A stretch of 64,000 nucleotides of DNA from an uncultured Lachnospiraceae bacterium (GTDB lineage: Bacteria > Bacillota > Clostridia > Lachnospirales > Lachnospiraceae). Of the stretch, positions 44,761-53,722 are shown piece after piece. Position 1 is the first letter of the stretch. Each line of letters starts with the position of its first letter. The stretch covers positions 248,001 through 312,000 of the forward strand of contig CAJTWM010000001.1 in assembly GCA_910579805.1 (NCBI GenBank). Reading direction: 5' to 3'. Under the pieces are notes generated by a model. That model did no database searches and was not told the origin of the DNA. It saw only the letters and a list, made by a program, of their open reading frames with translations. Position numbers and translations under genes: made by a program.

Positions 44761-45873
44761 TTAAGAATTCCTTACTCCGGCGCGAATGATTTTCTCTATT
44801 TCTTCCATATATTTAGCAACCACATGTTTTCTGTCGAATTCTTTACGCATCTTGATCCTTCCGGCCTCTCCCATCTGCATTTTCTCATTATACCGCAGAT
44901 GCAGAAAATATTCCACTGCCCGTATGAGATCCCCGGCGTCGTCCGGCTTTACGAGAAATCCCGTTACGCCTTCCTCCACGATCTCCCTGCATCCGCTTAT
45001 ATCGCTTGCGATCACCGCTCTTCCTGCGGCGGCCGCTTCCATGCATACATTGGACATCCCCTCATGAAAAGACGGATGGATCAGACATTGGCACCGTTTC
45101 AAGACCGGACGGATATCCTGCTGCATCCCATGATAACGGATCACACCTTCTTCTGTCAGCTTTTCCAATCTTTCTTTATAATCTTCCTCGCAAAAACCTA
45201 AAATATGAAATACCGTATCGGGATACTTTTTTCTTATCTTTTCCGCCGTTTCCAAATAAACGTCTATCCCCTTTGCTTTCTGCACCCTGGAAATGAAAAC
45301 GAACTCCGTTTCCTTTCCCTCGTCCGGAAAAGGGATCTGCCCGAATTCTTCTATGTTGACGCCGGAACCGTTTACCTGTTCATATCTGCCCTTTCCGATA
45401 TGGGCCTCTTCAAAGACCCGCCTGTTATCCCCGTTTTGGAAAAATACCTTTGTCACTTTGGAAAGTCCGGCCTTATACAGCGTCAGGGAGATTTTTTTTA
45501 ACAATCCGCCGCCTTCGATCGCCACACCGAGTCCGGTCACCGTGCAAAGATACGGAATCTTCAGGCTGCCTGCCGCAAGCCCGCCGTATACGTTCGGCTT
45601 GATCGTATAAGTCAGTACCGCATCCGGCCTGATTTCTTTTAAGATCTTCCGGTATGCCAGAAACAGTTTAAAATCATGCGCCGGATTCGTCCCCCGCCGC
45701 TCGACAGGTACGTCTATGACTTCACAGCCAAGGGCTTCGATCTTTTTTGTCTCCTCCGTAACGGGGAGTACCACGATCACGCGGTAATGTTCCTTCACAA
45801 GACGTTCCGCCAGTTCTTTTCGGAATTTGTAAAAGGTGATATCATGATTTACTATCAATAACACTGTCTTCAT
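44761..45873 (-). CDS. GT4-family glycosyltransferase (PglA/EpsD-like)
   Basis: GT-B enzyme of 370 residues: VLLIVNHDITFYKFRKEL, YTIKPNVYGGLAAG, VTGLGVAIEGGG, FVFISRVQKAKGID and SFHEGMSNVCMEAAAAG. The group includes PglA, which adds the second sugar to a PglC-made lipid-linked sugar. The start overlaps the stop of the short initiating transferase (ATGA 45870-45873), which fits that order of action. GGGAGC precedes the ATG. Confidence 0.9.
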   Translation of the reverse strand: MKTVLLIVNHDITFYKFRKELAERLVKEHYRVIVVLPVTEETKKIEALGCEVIDVPVERRGTNPAHDFKLFLAYRKILKEIRPDAVLTYTIKPNVYGGLAAGSLKIPYLCTVTGLGVAIEGGGLLKKISLTLYKAGLSKVTKVFFQNGDNRRVFEEAHIGKGRYEQVNGSGVNIEEFGQIPFPDEGKETEFVFISRVQKAKGIDVYLETAEKIRKKYPDTVFHILGFCEEDYKERLEKLTEEGVIRYHGMQQDIRPVLKRCQCLIHPSFHEGMSNVCMEAAAAGRAVIASDISGCREIVEEGVTGFLVKPDDAGDLIRAVEYFLHLRYNEKMQMGEAGRIKMRKEFDRKHVVAKYMEEIEKIIRAGVRNS

Positions 45874-46520
45874 TTCTGCTCCCGCCCACGGTTTTCTTCC
45901 GTTTTGCCCTGTTTTTTCTCCCGTTCGTTCAGCGCGCCCGTCCCGCCTTCCACTACGCCTTCATGTTTCCATACGCTGGTGATCGTCCTGACGATACATT
46001 TCAGATCAAAAAGAAAGCTCATCCGCTTCACATATTCTCCGTCCAGTTTCGCCTTTTCCCCGATCTCCAGCTCATCCCGTCCGTTGATCTGCGCCCATCC
46101 GGTCAGTCCCGGCAAAATATCGTTAGCGCCGTATTTGTCCCTTTCGGCTATCAGATCGAACTGATTCCACAGCGCCGGCCTTGGGCCTACCACCGCCATA
46201 TCCCCCTTTAGTATATTCACGATCTGGGGCAGTTCATCCAAACTTGTCTTCCGCAGGAAACGTCCTGTTTTCGTAATATACTGGTCCGGGTTTTCCAATA
46301 GATGGGTCGGCACGTCTTTCGGCGTATCGGCCCGCATAGTGCGGAATTTATAAATATAAAAGTGAGATTTATGGATTCCCACCCTTTTTTGTTTAAACAG
46401 GACCGGCCCTTTGGAGTCCGCCTTGATAGCTATGATCAGCGCCGCAAACACCGGCGACAGAAGCGCCAGACCCAGAAAGGAAACGACGCTGTCCAATACT
46501 CTCTTGATTTTCCGATACAT
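45870..46520 (-). CDS. Short initiating phosphoglycosyl transferase (PglC/EpsL-type)
   Basis: Monotopic membrane enzyme of 216 residues that attaches a sugar-1-phosphate to undecaprenyl phosphate. One N-terminal re-entrant helix (about 13-32), KFRTMRADTP, RKTSLDELPQ with the catalytic Asp-Glu dyad, VGPRPALWNQ and LPGLTGWAQINGRDE. The C-terminus is a charged tail rich in Glu and Lys. GGGAGG lies seven bases upstream. It is adjacent to the CapD/PglF-type dehydratase, which makes the likely substrate. A second, large initiating transferase is at 18435. Confidence 0.93.
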   Translation of the reverse strand: MYRKIKRVLDSVVSFLGLALLSPVFAALIIAIKADSKGPVLFKQKRVGIHKSHFYIYKFRTMRADTPKDVPTHLLENPDQYITKTGRFLRKTSLDELPQIVNILKGDMAVVGPRPALWNQFDLIAERDKYGANDILPGLTGWAQINGRDELEIGEKAKLDGEYVKRMSFLFDLKCIVRTITSVWKHEGVVEGGTGALNEREKKQGKTEENRGREQK

Positions 46521-46524
46521 TTAT

Positions 46525-48417
46525 CTACCTCCCTGATTTTCCGTTCCGTTCCTCGAATACATAGGTCGGCACAATGTCCCTGATCATCCCCTTAATGTCT
46601 CCGCTCTCTCTTTCCGTTGCCTGCTTTAATTCATGGAGCTGTTTGAAAAATACGTCTTCGTCCAGTTCGATAGGCTTACCGATATGGATCATGGCATTTT
46701 CCGTATCCTGCATTCCTTCCTCGTCCATGAGCAGTTCTTCATAGAGCTTTTCTCCGGGACGCAGGCCCGTAAATTCAATCTTGATATCCTCGTCAACTTT
46801 ATATCCGGACAGACGGATCAGATTTTTAGCAAGGTCCAGAATCCTTACCGGCTCTCCCATATCCAGTACAAAGATCTCGCCGCCCTTTGCATATGCGCCT
46901 GCCTGCAGGACAAGGGAAACCGCTTCGGGTATGGTCATAAAGTAACGTATAATGTCAGGATGGGTTACCGTAACCGGTCCTCCCGCCTCGATCTGTTTTC
47001 TAAAAAGGGGAATGACGCTGCCGTTGCTGCCCAGCACATTTCCAAAACGGACCGCCACAAATTCCGTATCATAATGCTTGTTAAAGGTCTGTATGATCAT
47101 TTCACAGATACGCTTACTGGCTCCCATGATGTTGGTCGGGTTGACCGCCTTGTCCGTAGAGATCATGACGAAGCGTTTTGCTCCTGCCTGCGCCGCCGCC
47201 TGCGCCGTCTTAAAAGTACCGAACACATTATTTTTCACGGCTTCGTTAGGACTTTCTTCCATGAGCGGCACATGCTTATGGGCGGCCGCATGATACACAA
47301 TATCAGGACGGTATTCGTCAAAGATCGCGTTCATACGGCTGGTATTACGCACCGAAGCGATCAGCACCACAAGATCCAGATCTTCATATTTGGACAAAAG
47401 CTCCTGTTGGATATCATAGGCATTATTCTCATAGATGTCCACGATAATAAGCCTCTTGGGCTGGTGGGTCGCGATCTGCCTGCACAGCTCGCTGCCAATC
47501 GAGCCGCCCCCTCCCGTCACAAGAATCACTTTCCCCTTTACATATCCTAAAATGGAATCCAGATCCACTTTAATAGGATCCCTGCCCAGCAGATCCTCTA
47601 CCTCCACGTCCCGCAGCTTGCTGATATCCACTTCTCCATTCACCAACTGATAGATTCCGGGAAGGGAACGGAGCTTACAAGCCGTTTCCTGACAGATCTG
47701 CAAAATATCCCTGATGGTAGTACGGGATGCGGAAGGAAGGGCTACGATGATCTCATCCACGGAATAAAGATCCACCGCTTCTACGATCTTGTTCCGCCCG
47801 CCGATCACTTTGATCCCCTGAATGTAACGTCCCCACTTGCCCGGATCGTCGTCAATGATACATTTAATGACCATCGTACTGTAATTGCTGGAAACGATCT
47901 CTTTAATAATGGCGTTGCCCGCTTCTCCCGCGCCTATAATCATGACAGCCGTGTCGTTTTTCTTATTCTGGCTCTTATGCTTCAAACCCCTGAAAAACCG
48001 ATAAGAAAACCGGCTCGCAAAGGTAAACCCTACCAGCAGAAAAGCATACATAAAATAATAGCTCTTCGGGATCGGCATATCAAAAATGATCATGATAAGC
48101 GTCATGACCGTTGCCGAGCAAAAGGATCCCACGACCACGTTCTGAAGTTCGTTCACGCCTGCAAACGCCCATAGGCTGTGATATAGCCTGAATATATAAA
48201 ACACCAGCAGCGTGATGAGCACATTCACCGGCAGCATCCGGGAAACCGTATCCAAAAAATAATCCGGTATGGCGCTCATGCCCTCGTCCAAAAAACGCAG
48301 CATAATGGCGAGCGCGCTGGCCATACAGACGCTTAAAATGTCATAAACGACAAGACATGCTCTACGATATAGTAATTGATAATTAAAGGGTTTCCTTTTC
48401 TTCATCCTTTTCCTCAT
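46525..48417 (-). CDS. UDP-GlcNAc 4,6-dehydratase (CapD/PglF/WbpM family)
   Basis: Membrane-bound dehydratase of 630 residues. Four membrane helices (about 20-150) and a Rossmann-like domain precede the catalytic domain: TGGGGSIGSEL, HAAAHKHVPLM and ISTDKAVNPTNIMGASKR, where Thr-Asp-Lys and Met replace the usual Tyr motif, as in PglF. It makes a 4-keto-6-deoxy UDP-HexNAc. The start at 48417 overlaps the upstream polymerase stop (ATGA); a Met at 48405 with AGGA before it is an equally good start. No dedicated aminotransferase or C4-reductase stands beside it, so the final sugar is not clear. Confidence 0.92.
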   Translation of the reverse strand: MRKRMKKRKPFNYQLLYRRACLVVYDILSVCMASALAIMLRFLDEGMSAIPDYFLDTVSRMLPVNVLITLLVFYIFRLYHSLWAFAGVNELQNVVVGSFCSATVMTLIMIIFDMPIPKSYYFMYAFLLVGFTFASRFSYRFFRGLKHKSQNKKNDTAVMIIGAGEAGNAIIKEIVSSNYSTMVIKCIIDDDPGKWGRYIQGIKVIGGRNKIVEAVDLYSVDEIIVALPSASRTTIRDILQICQETACKLRSLPGIYQLVNGEVDISKLRDVEVEDLLGRDPIKVDLDSILGYVKGKVILVTGGGGSIGSELCRQIATHQPKRLIIVDIYENNAYDIQQELLSKYEDLDLVVLIASVRNTSRMNAIFDEYRPDIVYHAAAHKHVPLMEESPNEAVKNNVFGTFKTAQAAAQAGAKRFVMISTDKAVNPTNIMGASKRICEMIIQTFNKHYDTEFVAVRFGNVLGSNGSVIPLFRKQIEAGGPVTVTHPDIIRYFMTIPEAVSLVLQAGAYAKGGEIFVLDMGEPVRILDLAKNLIRLSGYKVDEDIKIEFTGLRPGEKLYEELLMDEEGMQDTENAMIHIGKPIELDEDVFFKQLHELKQATERESGDIKGMIRDIVPTYVFEERNGKSGR

Positions 48418-50861
48418 TTCTGCTCGGCTTTCTTCCCATTTCTGTCAAACAATAAGGGCGCCATGGTAAGAAGCCAGATAAAACCGAAGGGATTGCAGGG
48501 GTGAAAGCTCCATTCCACGATACCCGCCACAAGAAACGCCGTCATAACGGCAAGGGGCAGTTCCGCACAGGCAATCCGTTTCCTTTTATAGAAAATACAG
48601 GCGAAGACCACCGAAGCAATATTGACCGCTGCCAGCATGATCCCCGCCGGGATCCCGTTATCATAAGCCGTCTGCAGATAGATATTATGGGCGTGCATGA
48701 TCTTTCCGTCCACGCTCATGACCTCGTGTCCCGTCCAGTTTAAGTTTTCCCAATAACTTCTATAGATATCAAAGCGTCCGTTGGAAATATCCGACGTATC
48801 GAACATCGGATCGCCTTCCTGCTTATTGATCCCCGCCATCCCGTCCGCCGAGGCCACAAAACGGTAATCCTCCTTCATCATGGAGATATATCCCGGATCG
48901 TCGGAACCGAAGATCATCGCCGATTTTTCATCCATGCCAAGGATACGCATATTGAAAGCCGCCACAAATCTGGCAACGGTCATATACCGTCTGGAGTCCG
49001 GTTCTTCTCCTCTTTCTATAGATTCGATAAAAACCTCTATGTCATAAATAAAAGGATCGTTTACCACTGCCGGTATCGTTCTCGTCGCCGTAAAGACCAC
49101 CGGAAGTCCCAGCAATACGGAAAGGAACAGGGAAAGCAGCCTTTTTCCGGCCTTTGCAAACCACTCTTTGCCCTTCCCCTTCGTGGTAACAAACAAAAGT
49201 ACCGCTCCCGTAACAAGGATCGCCACATATCCGGTCCTTGACAGCGTCATAAGGAGATACCCCGCAACGACGCCTACCATAAGAAGCTCTTTCCATGTAT
49301 CCGCTAACCGTCCGGAATGCCGGGCCTTAGAAAAATATCTGGCAAGCGCCGCGCATAACACCGCCGTCTGATAAACGGCCGCCGTCGTGGATGTATGGAA
49401 ATACATCGGATAACGTACATACATAAAATAATGATAAGGTCTGTGCAGCAAAGACTGGATCAGCATTACTGCAAAACTCAGCAAGATCCCGTTGGCAAGA
49501 TTCTGCAAAAAGATCCCTTTTCGTTTCCACACGCCGAACCGCAGGAAACTAATCAGAAACATGACCGTCATAACGATCGGCCAGACCCATTTGTGCCTGA
49601 AAACGATCATAAGCGCCGCTAAAACGGCAAGGAAAACGGCATACACGATATTCACATGCCCCAACTGTTTCCTGAACAAGCTGCGGATCACGTTGATCGT
49701 CAGCACACCGCCTGCCGCTGCCACATAAATCGTCAACAGCATCAGGTCTTCTTCTTCCAGCGCACCCGGAAAGCAGACCTTATAAATGATACCCGCAATG
49801 ACGACCACCACCAAATAAACGGCATTTGCTATAGATAACAGCTCTTTTTTCGTAAAAGTCGCGATCATGGCAAGGAACAGCCATATTAAAATATATCTGA
49901 ACTCCACATAATGGGCGTGGTTGGAAAGCCCGTTCACATATTCCGTACAATGCCAGACCGCCTCCGCAATACACACGGACTGCAGAATATCGCCGATCCG
50001 GTACTTCGGGAATTTTTCCAAAACTTCATCATATACAGCGTCCCTTTTATGGTTCAGCCCGTAAAAAAAGACGCCTGCAAGCAAAAGAATGCTGACCTCA
50101 TATACCATGATGTCCAGCAGCCTGTCGCTGAAAAGCCTGACCGGCCAGACGGCGATCATACTTCCCAAAGTAAGAACCGCCAATACAGGATTCCCTATCC
50201 TCCTGATCCAAAGGCCTGCGAGGATCTCCCTATCCTCCCACTTTTTTTCCAATACTATTTTTACGAGAAAAATCAACGCCGCCGCCAAAAGGCCGGTTCC
50301 GATACAGTACGCCGCCTTTCTCTTTTCCGAAAGCGCGGCGATATAGTCATACCGGGTTATGATATTGACATCCGGCACTTCCTCGCCGTTGTAATAATAA
50401 GTGCCGTTTGTCGTAACCCCCGAAAAAAAATCCTCTTCCAGCCCAAGCAAAGCCTCTTCCCCAAGGCTTTCCACCGTATAATAATATTCCTGCCCGATCT
50501 GTACCGGCAGATCGATCCGTAAGGAAACGAAACCCGCTTCCTGCCTATTGCTGATATCCGTCTGCACCACCCTTAAATCCTGAAAGGCGGCGTCCTTTAC
50601 ACGAAGCTGCAAAATCGTATTGATATTTTCACTGCATACATAGATCTGCAGATTCTCAATCTCTTCGCACTGCGGAACAAACATCTGCATGACCGGCTTG
50701 TCCACACTGACAGGCTCCGTCATTCCTGCGACGATCTCCGTACTTTTTAATGTAAGATGATGTTTGACCAGTCCAAGCGGGCCTGTAATGAGAATGACCA
50801 ATACCGCGGTAAATGCGATCATATATTGTATCATTCTGCTTTTTTTTATAACTTTATTCAT
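48414..50861 (-). CDS. O-antigen ligase/polymerase-family membrane protein
   Basis: Large membrane protein of 815 residues. A first helix is followed by an extracellular beta-rich domain (~30-180), then a dozen or more helices. LMTLSRTGYVAILV and the loop motif HAHNIYLQTAYDNGIPAG are the marks of Wzy/WaaL (O-antigen ligase) proteins. It stands first behind a promoter and at the head of a unit that ends in an ABC exporter. Function: polymerase or ligase of lipid-linked glycan. GAGG stands directly against the ATG and a better spaced GAGGAA is 13 bases up, so the exact start is not certain. Confidence 0.78.
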   Translation of the reverse strand: MNKVIKKSRMIQYMIAFTAVLVILITGPLGLVKHHLTLKSTEIVAGMTEPVSVDKPVMQMFVPQCEEIENLQIYVCSENINTILQLRVKDAAFQDLRVVQTDISNRQEAGFVSLRIDLPVQIGQEYYYTVESLGEEALLGLEEDFFSGVTTNGTYYYNGEEVPDVNIITRYDYIAALSEKRKAAYCIGTGLLAAALIFLVKIVLEKKWEDREILAGLWIRRIGNPVLAVLTLGSMIAVWPVRLFSDRLLDIMVYEVSILLLAGVFFYGLNHKRDAVYDEVLEKFPKYRIGDILQSVCIAEAVWHCTEYVNGLSNHAHYVEFRYILIWLFLAMIATFTKKELLSIANAVYLVVVVIAGIIYKVCFPGALEEEDLMLLTIYVAAAGGVLTINVIRSLFRKQLGHVNIVYAVFLAVLAALMIVFRHKWVWPIVMTVMFLISFLRFGVWKRKGIFLQNLANGILLSFAVMLIQSLLHRPYHYFMYVRYPMYFHTSTTAAVYQTAVLCAALARYFSKARHSGRLADTWKELLMVGVVAGYLLMTLSRTGYVAILVTGAVLLFVTTKGKGKEWFAKAGKRLLSLFLSVLLGLPVVFTATRTIPAVVNDPFIYDIEVFIESIERGEEPDSRRYMTVARFVAAFNMRILGMDEKSAMIFGSDDPGYISMMKEDYRFVASADGMAGINKQEGDPMFDTSDISNGRFDIYRSYWENLNWTGHEVMSVDGKIMHAHNIYLQTAYDNGIPAGIMLAAVNIASVVFACIFYKRKRIACAELPLAVMTAFLVAGIVEWSFHPCNPFGFIWLLTMAPLLFDRNGKKAEQK

Positions 50862-50922
50862 CCTCGTTAATCCATTTCCTCATAACAGTTCAGCCTTCCG
50901 CCTGCAATACATAACCGTTAGT

Positions 50923-50951
50923 AGTATATCACAGCAGCCTGTAAATAACAA
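50923..50951 (-). promoter_or_regulatory. Promoter for the polymerase-led unit
   Basis: Minus-strand -35 TTGTTA (50946-50951), 17-base spacer, TGA plus -10 TATACT (50923-50928). The -35 lies inside the 3' end of the upstream GT-C-like gene. Predicted start about 55 bases before the ATG at 50861. The same TGATATACT is used by the plus-strand promoter at 3858. Confidence 0.6.
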
Positions 50952-52674
50952 ATCTAACTTCTCCGTTTACGACAATTTCCTCCGCCGCTTCTATCTTTAT
51001 TTCCCTTCCTTTGGCCGCGTAATACTCTTCCAGCCACACGACGTCCCGGTTCGTTTTGGAAACAAAAAAGACATGATCCTTTTCAACCAGATCTTTTTCT
51101 ATGTCCCCAACCCCTCTTTTTGCCGCTTTTTGTCTATAAACCGGGCTTTTTGCCGTCCATCCGCCGCATAGGTCAAAATTCCGGTAGGAATGATCCACAT
51201 CTGCAAACATCTTTTCCGTATAATCCACTGTCGAATATACGTCGATCAAATAAAAATTGTCCTGATTCTCTTTAAAATGATCCGTGAGCGCAAGCCATTC
51301 CCTGTTCACTTCATTTCTATAAGCCTTTTCGGTTTCCGCTTTGTTCCAGACTGCCGGAAGATTCAGCGCCACGATGATGCAGACGATTGCCATGGCGGTA
51401 AGCCAGCCGGCCTTCTTTTTCTTCCATTCCCCCGCCAGCAGGGCGAACAAAAGTACCGTTTCCATTAAAAACAATCCGTGGGTGATCCTCTCCGGCATCC
51501 GGTTTCTTAAAATGATGTACATCCAGCAGATGCTTCTTATAAAAAGAAGCAGCGGCAGCCTCCAGAAATAACTTTTGTCTTTGTTGCCAATGGCTGCAAA
51601 AAGAATCAGTACATATAAAAATAACACAAGAGCATTATAAGGCATGAACTCTCTGGACAGCAGACTATGTCTGTAGATCCACAGCGCATCGGCCGGTTTG
51701 GTAAGAAACAGGGCGTTTCCGCCTCGTTTCTCCTTTTGATAAGCCGCCGTCCGTTCCATCAGTTCTACGTCTATCTTTTCGTCCAGTGCAAAATTATAAT
51801 TGGCAAGCAGCTCCGCTTCCTGCGCCGTCAGTCCGGCCTCCTCATAAAATTCTTCGTTCCCCTCAAAATTAGGATAACCTAAAAAATCATAAACTTCCGT
51901 CCGCGCGTCAAAAAAACGATAAAAATCCTTCCATTCCTCAGAACCATACGCCGCCTTGTTGATCAAAACCGACGCGCCCATACATAAAACCGCGCTTCCG
52001 ATCACACCCAGATACTTGACGCAGTTTACCTTTGTAAAAATTTTTTCTTCTCCGGCCCATTTGTACAGCCCTGCCGCAAGAAGAAAAGGAAAAAGCAAAA
52101 GCGCCATTTCCGTCCTGATCAAAAATGCCAGCACGACAAGCCCGATGCTGATCCCGTTCGCCTTTATAAAGCCCGCCGCATTGTTAAAGCTGTCGCCGGT
52201 GTAAAACCAAAATACCGCCGCCGCCATAAGAAGCGAGCAAGTCATGGTATACTGAACAAACACCAGTTCGCACAGCAGCGTTCCTCCCGCCAGAAATACG
52301 GCTATAAAAGCGGCTGCAATTTTTTTCCATGATGCATCCGCAAATTTCGTGGCACGGAAACTTATCAGATATAAAGAAAGAAACTGGCAGCCGCACAAAA
52401 ACAGCCCATACCACGGCACTTTCGGAAATATCCGGTAGAACAGACTGATCAGCGCTCCCACAGGGTAGAGCATCTGTATGTTCCTGCCCTCGGGCGTACC
52501 CGTATAACTTCCGCATAAAAGATCCCTCATAACCGTATCGTCATTCATGCAATAATAATAATCAAAAAAAATCGCAAGAAACAGCATGAGTATGCCTATC
52601 GTTCCCGCCGCCGCCAGATACCCCAAAACTTTTTCCGTCTTCATTTGTTTACTTAACCGCCCGTTTTTTTCCAT
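50929..52674 (-). CDS. GT-C-like polytopic membrane protein
   Basis: Membrane protein of 581 residues with about a dozen helices and a large outside C-terminal domain. After the first helix comes YYYCMNDDTVMRDLLCGSYT, with the DD expected of GT-C transferases, then GRNIQMLYPVGAL. I do not recognise a named family. GGAAGG lies seven bases before the ATG at 52674; a second Met ten codons in has no good site. It overlaps the end of the acyltransferase gene by 26 bases. Possible role: transfer of a lipid-linked sugar outside the membrane. Confidence 0.7.
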   Translation of the reverse strand: MEKNGRLSKQMKTEKVLGYLAAAGTIGILMLFLAIFFDYYYCMNDDTVMRDLLCGSYTGTPEGRNIQMLYPVGALISLFYRIFPKVPWYGLFLCGCQFLSLYLISFRATKFADASWKKIAAAFIAVFLAGGTLLCELVFVQYTMTCSLLMAAAVFWFYTGDSFNNAAGFIKANGISIGLVVLAFLIRTEMALLLFPFLLAAGLYKWAGEEKIFTKVNCVKYLGVIGSAVLCMGASVLINKAAYGSEEWKDFYRFFDARTEVYDFLGYPNFEGNEEFYEEAGLTAQEAELLANYNFALDEKIDVELMERTAAYQKEKRGGNALFLTKPADALWIYRHSLLSREFMPYNALVLFLYVLILFAAIGNKDKSYFWRLPLLLFIRSICWMYIILRNRMPERITHGLFLMETVLLFALLAGEWKKKKAGWLTAMAIVCIIVALNLPAVWNKAETEKAYRNEVNREWLALTDHFKENQDNFYLIDVYSTVDYTEKMFADVDHSYRNFDLCGGWTAKSPVYRQKAAKRGVGDIEKDLVEKDHVFFVSKTNRDVVWLEEYYAAKGREIKIEAAEEIVVNGEVRFVIYRLL

Positions 52675-53722
52675 ACCGCAACCTTCCGCCCACTTTTAAA
52701 AACAACTGCTGCCGAAGCAATTCTATCATGGCGCATGTAACGTATACCGCCGCAATGCTTCCGATCATAAAAAGCGCAAACATAGGCGCCCCCGCCTGTT
52801 TTTCAACTAAAAGCCATTTCTGCCATGCATAGCGCAGGTCAATATGTTCATGTATCAGATACACACCAAAGGAGGCGCCGCCCAAAAGCCCTATTACCTT
52901 TCCCGCCTTCCCCGGACCGATCCTGATCCGGGCAAACGCCGTAAACAGACCGACGGCGGCAAGATAGCAAAAAATATGATTATAACTGTAAGCATAGGTT
53001 ACAATATCTTTAAAATGCCCCGTTTTGAAGTACGCGCCTTTTAGTAAAAGAGCGCTTACAAAAATTGCCGCGCTGGAAACGATATAAAGCCCGAACCCTC
53101 TTGCCTTTGCAGCCAGAAGCGGAATCCCGAACCGCCTGTAATAAGCTCCCGTCATATACAGACAGATAAACCACAGAACGTCGTACCCTTTCTTGTCTAC
53201 CGCAAAGGAAAGCGGCAGCAGGGATTTGGAAAAGCTGAAAATGCCAAGAAACAAAATGATCCTGTTTCTCATCTTTTTTTGCTCCATGGACGATAATGCC
53301 GGATTGATGAACGGCAGCAGCAGATAAAGAAACAGATAGTCGGTCACGAACCAATAATGCTCCGTCAATATCGGTAACAAATAATAAGACGCCTTGTAAG
53401 CATCCATTTCTTCCGCCTTTGCGATTCCGGTGCAAAGGGCGATAATCCCTAAAAACAGGGAATAGAAAAACACCTGTCCCCACAATTTTCCCGCCCGTCT
53501 GACGTCCGCCTGCTTTTCGATCAGAAAATAACCGCTGACCAGCACATAAACGTTTACCGCGCAGTAAAAGAAAGCCTCAAATATCCATGCCAGATAACCG
53601 CCAATCCCTTGCGCGTCAAGAAAATCTCCAAGCACGTTTCCTTTTCCCAGATAGTGCAGCCCGATGATCATACACATGGCAAGTATCCGCAAAAGTTCAA
53701 AGTTTGTTTCCCTCTCCTTCAT
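52649..53722 (-). CDS. Acyltransferase-3 family membrane protein (OafA/WecH-like)
   Basis: Membrane protein of 357 residues with about ten helices. NFELLRILAMCMIIGLHYLG at the start holds the Arg and His of acyltransferase-3 enzymes, and HYWFVTDYLFLYLLLPFINP is also typical. It should use acetyl-CoA or another acyl-CoA to O-acylate a glycan. The start at 53722 has AAGGAGG six bases upstream; the longer frame to 53764 does not. Its first 26 bases overlap the PseG gene. Acceptor unknown; pseudaminic acid or its polymer is likely from position. Confidence 0.85.
   Translation of the reverse strand: MKERETNFELLRILAMCMIIGLHYLGKGNVLGDFLDAQGIGGYLAWIFEAFFYCAVNVYVLVSGYFLIEKQADVRRAGKLWGQVFFYSLFLGIIALCTGIAKAEEMDAYKASYYLLPILTEHYWFVTDYLFLYLLLPFINPALSSMEQKKMRNRIILFLGIFSFSKSLLPLSFAVDKKGYDVLWFICLYMTGAYYRRFGIPLLAAKARGFGLYIVSSAAIFVSALLLKGAYFKTGHFKDIVTYAYSYNHIFCYLAAVGLFTAFARIRIGPGKAGKVIGLLGGASFGVYLIHEHIDLRYAWQKWLLVEKQAGAPMFALFMIGSIAAVYVTCAMIELLRQQLFLKVGGRLRYGKKRAVK

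Noticed and set aside
46633..47550. Plus-strand open frame of 305 codons opposite the CapD-type gene
   Set aside because: Mirror frame of a well-conserved dehydratase; composition is unlike a real protein.
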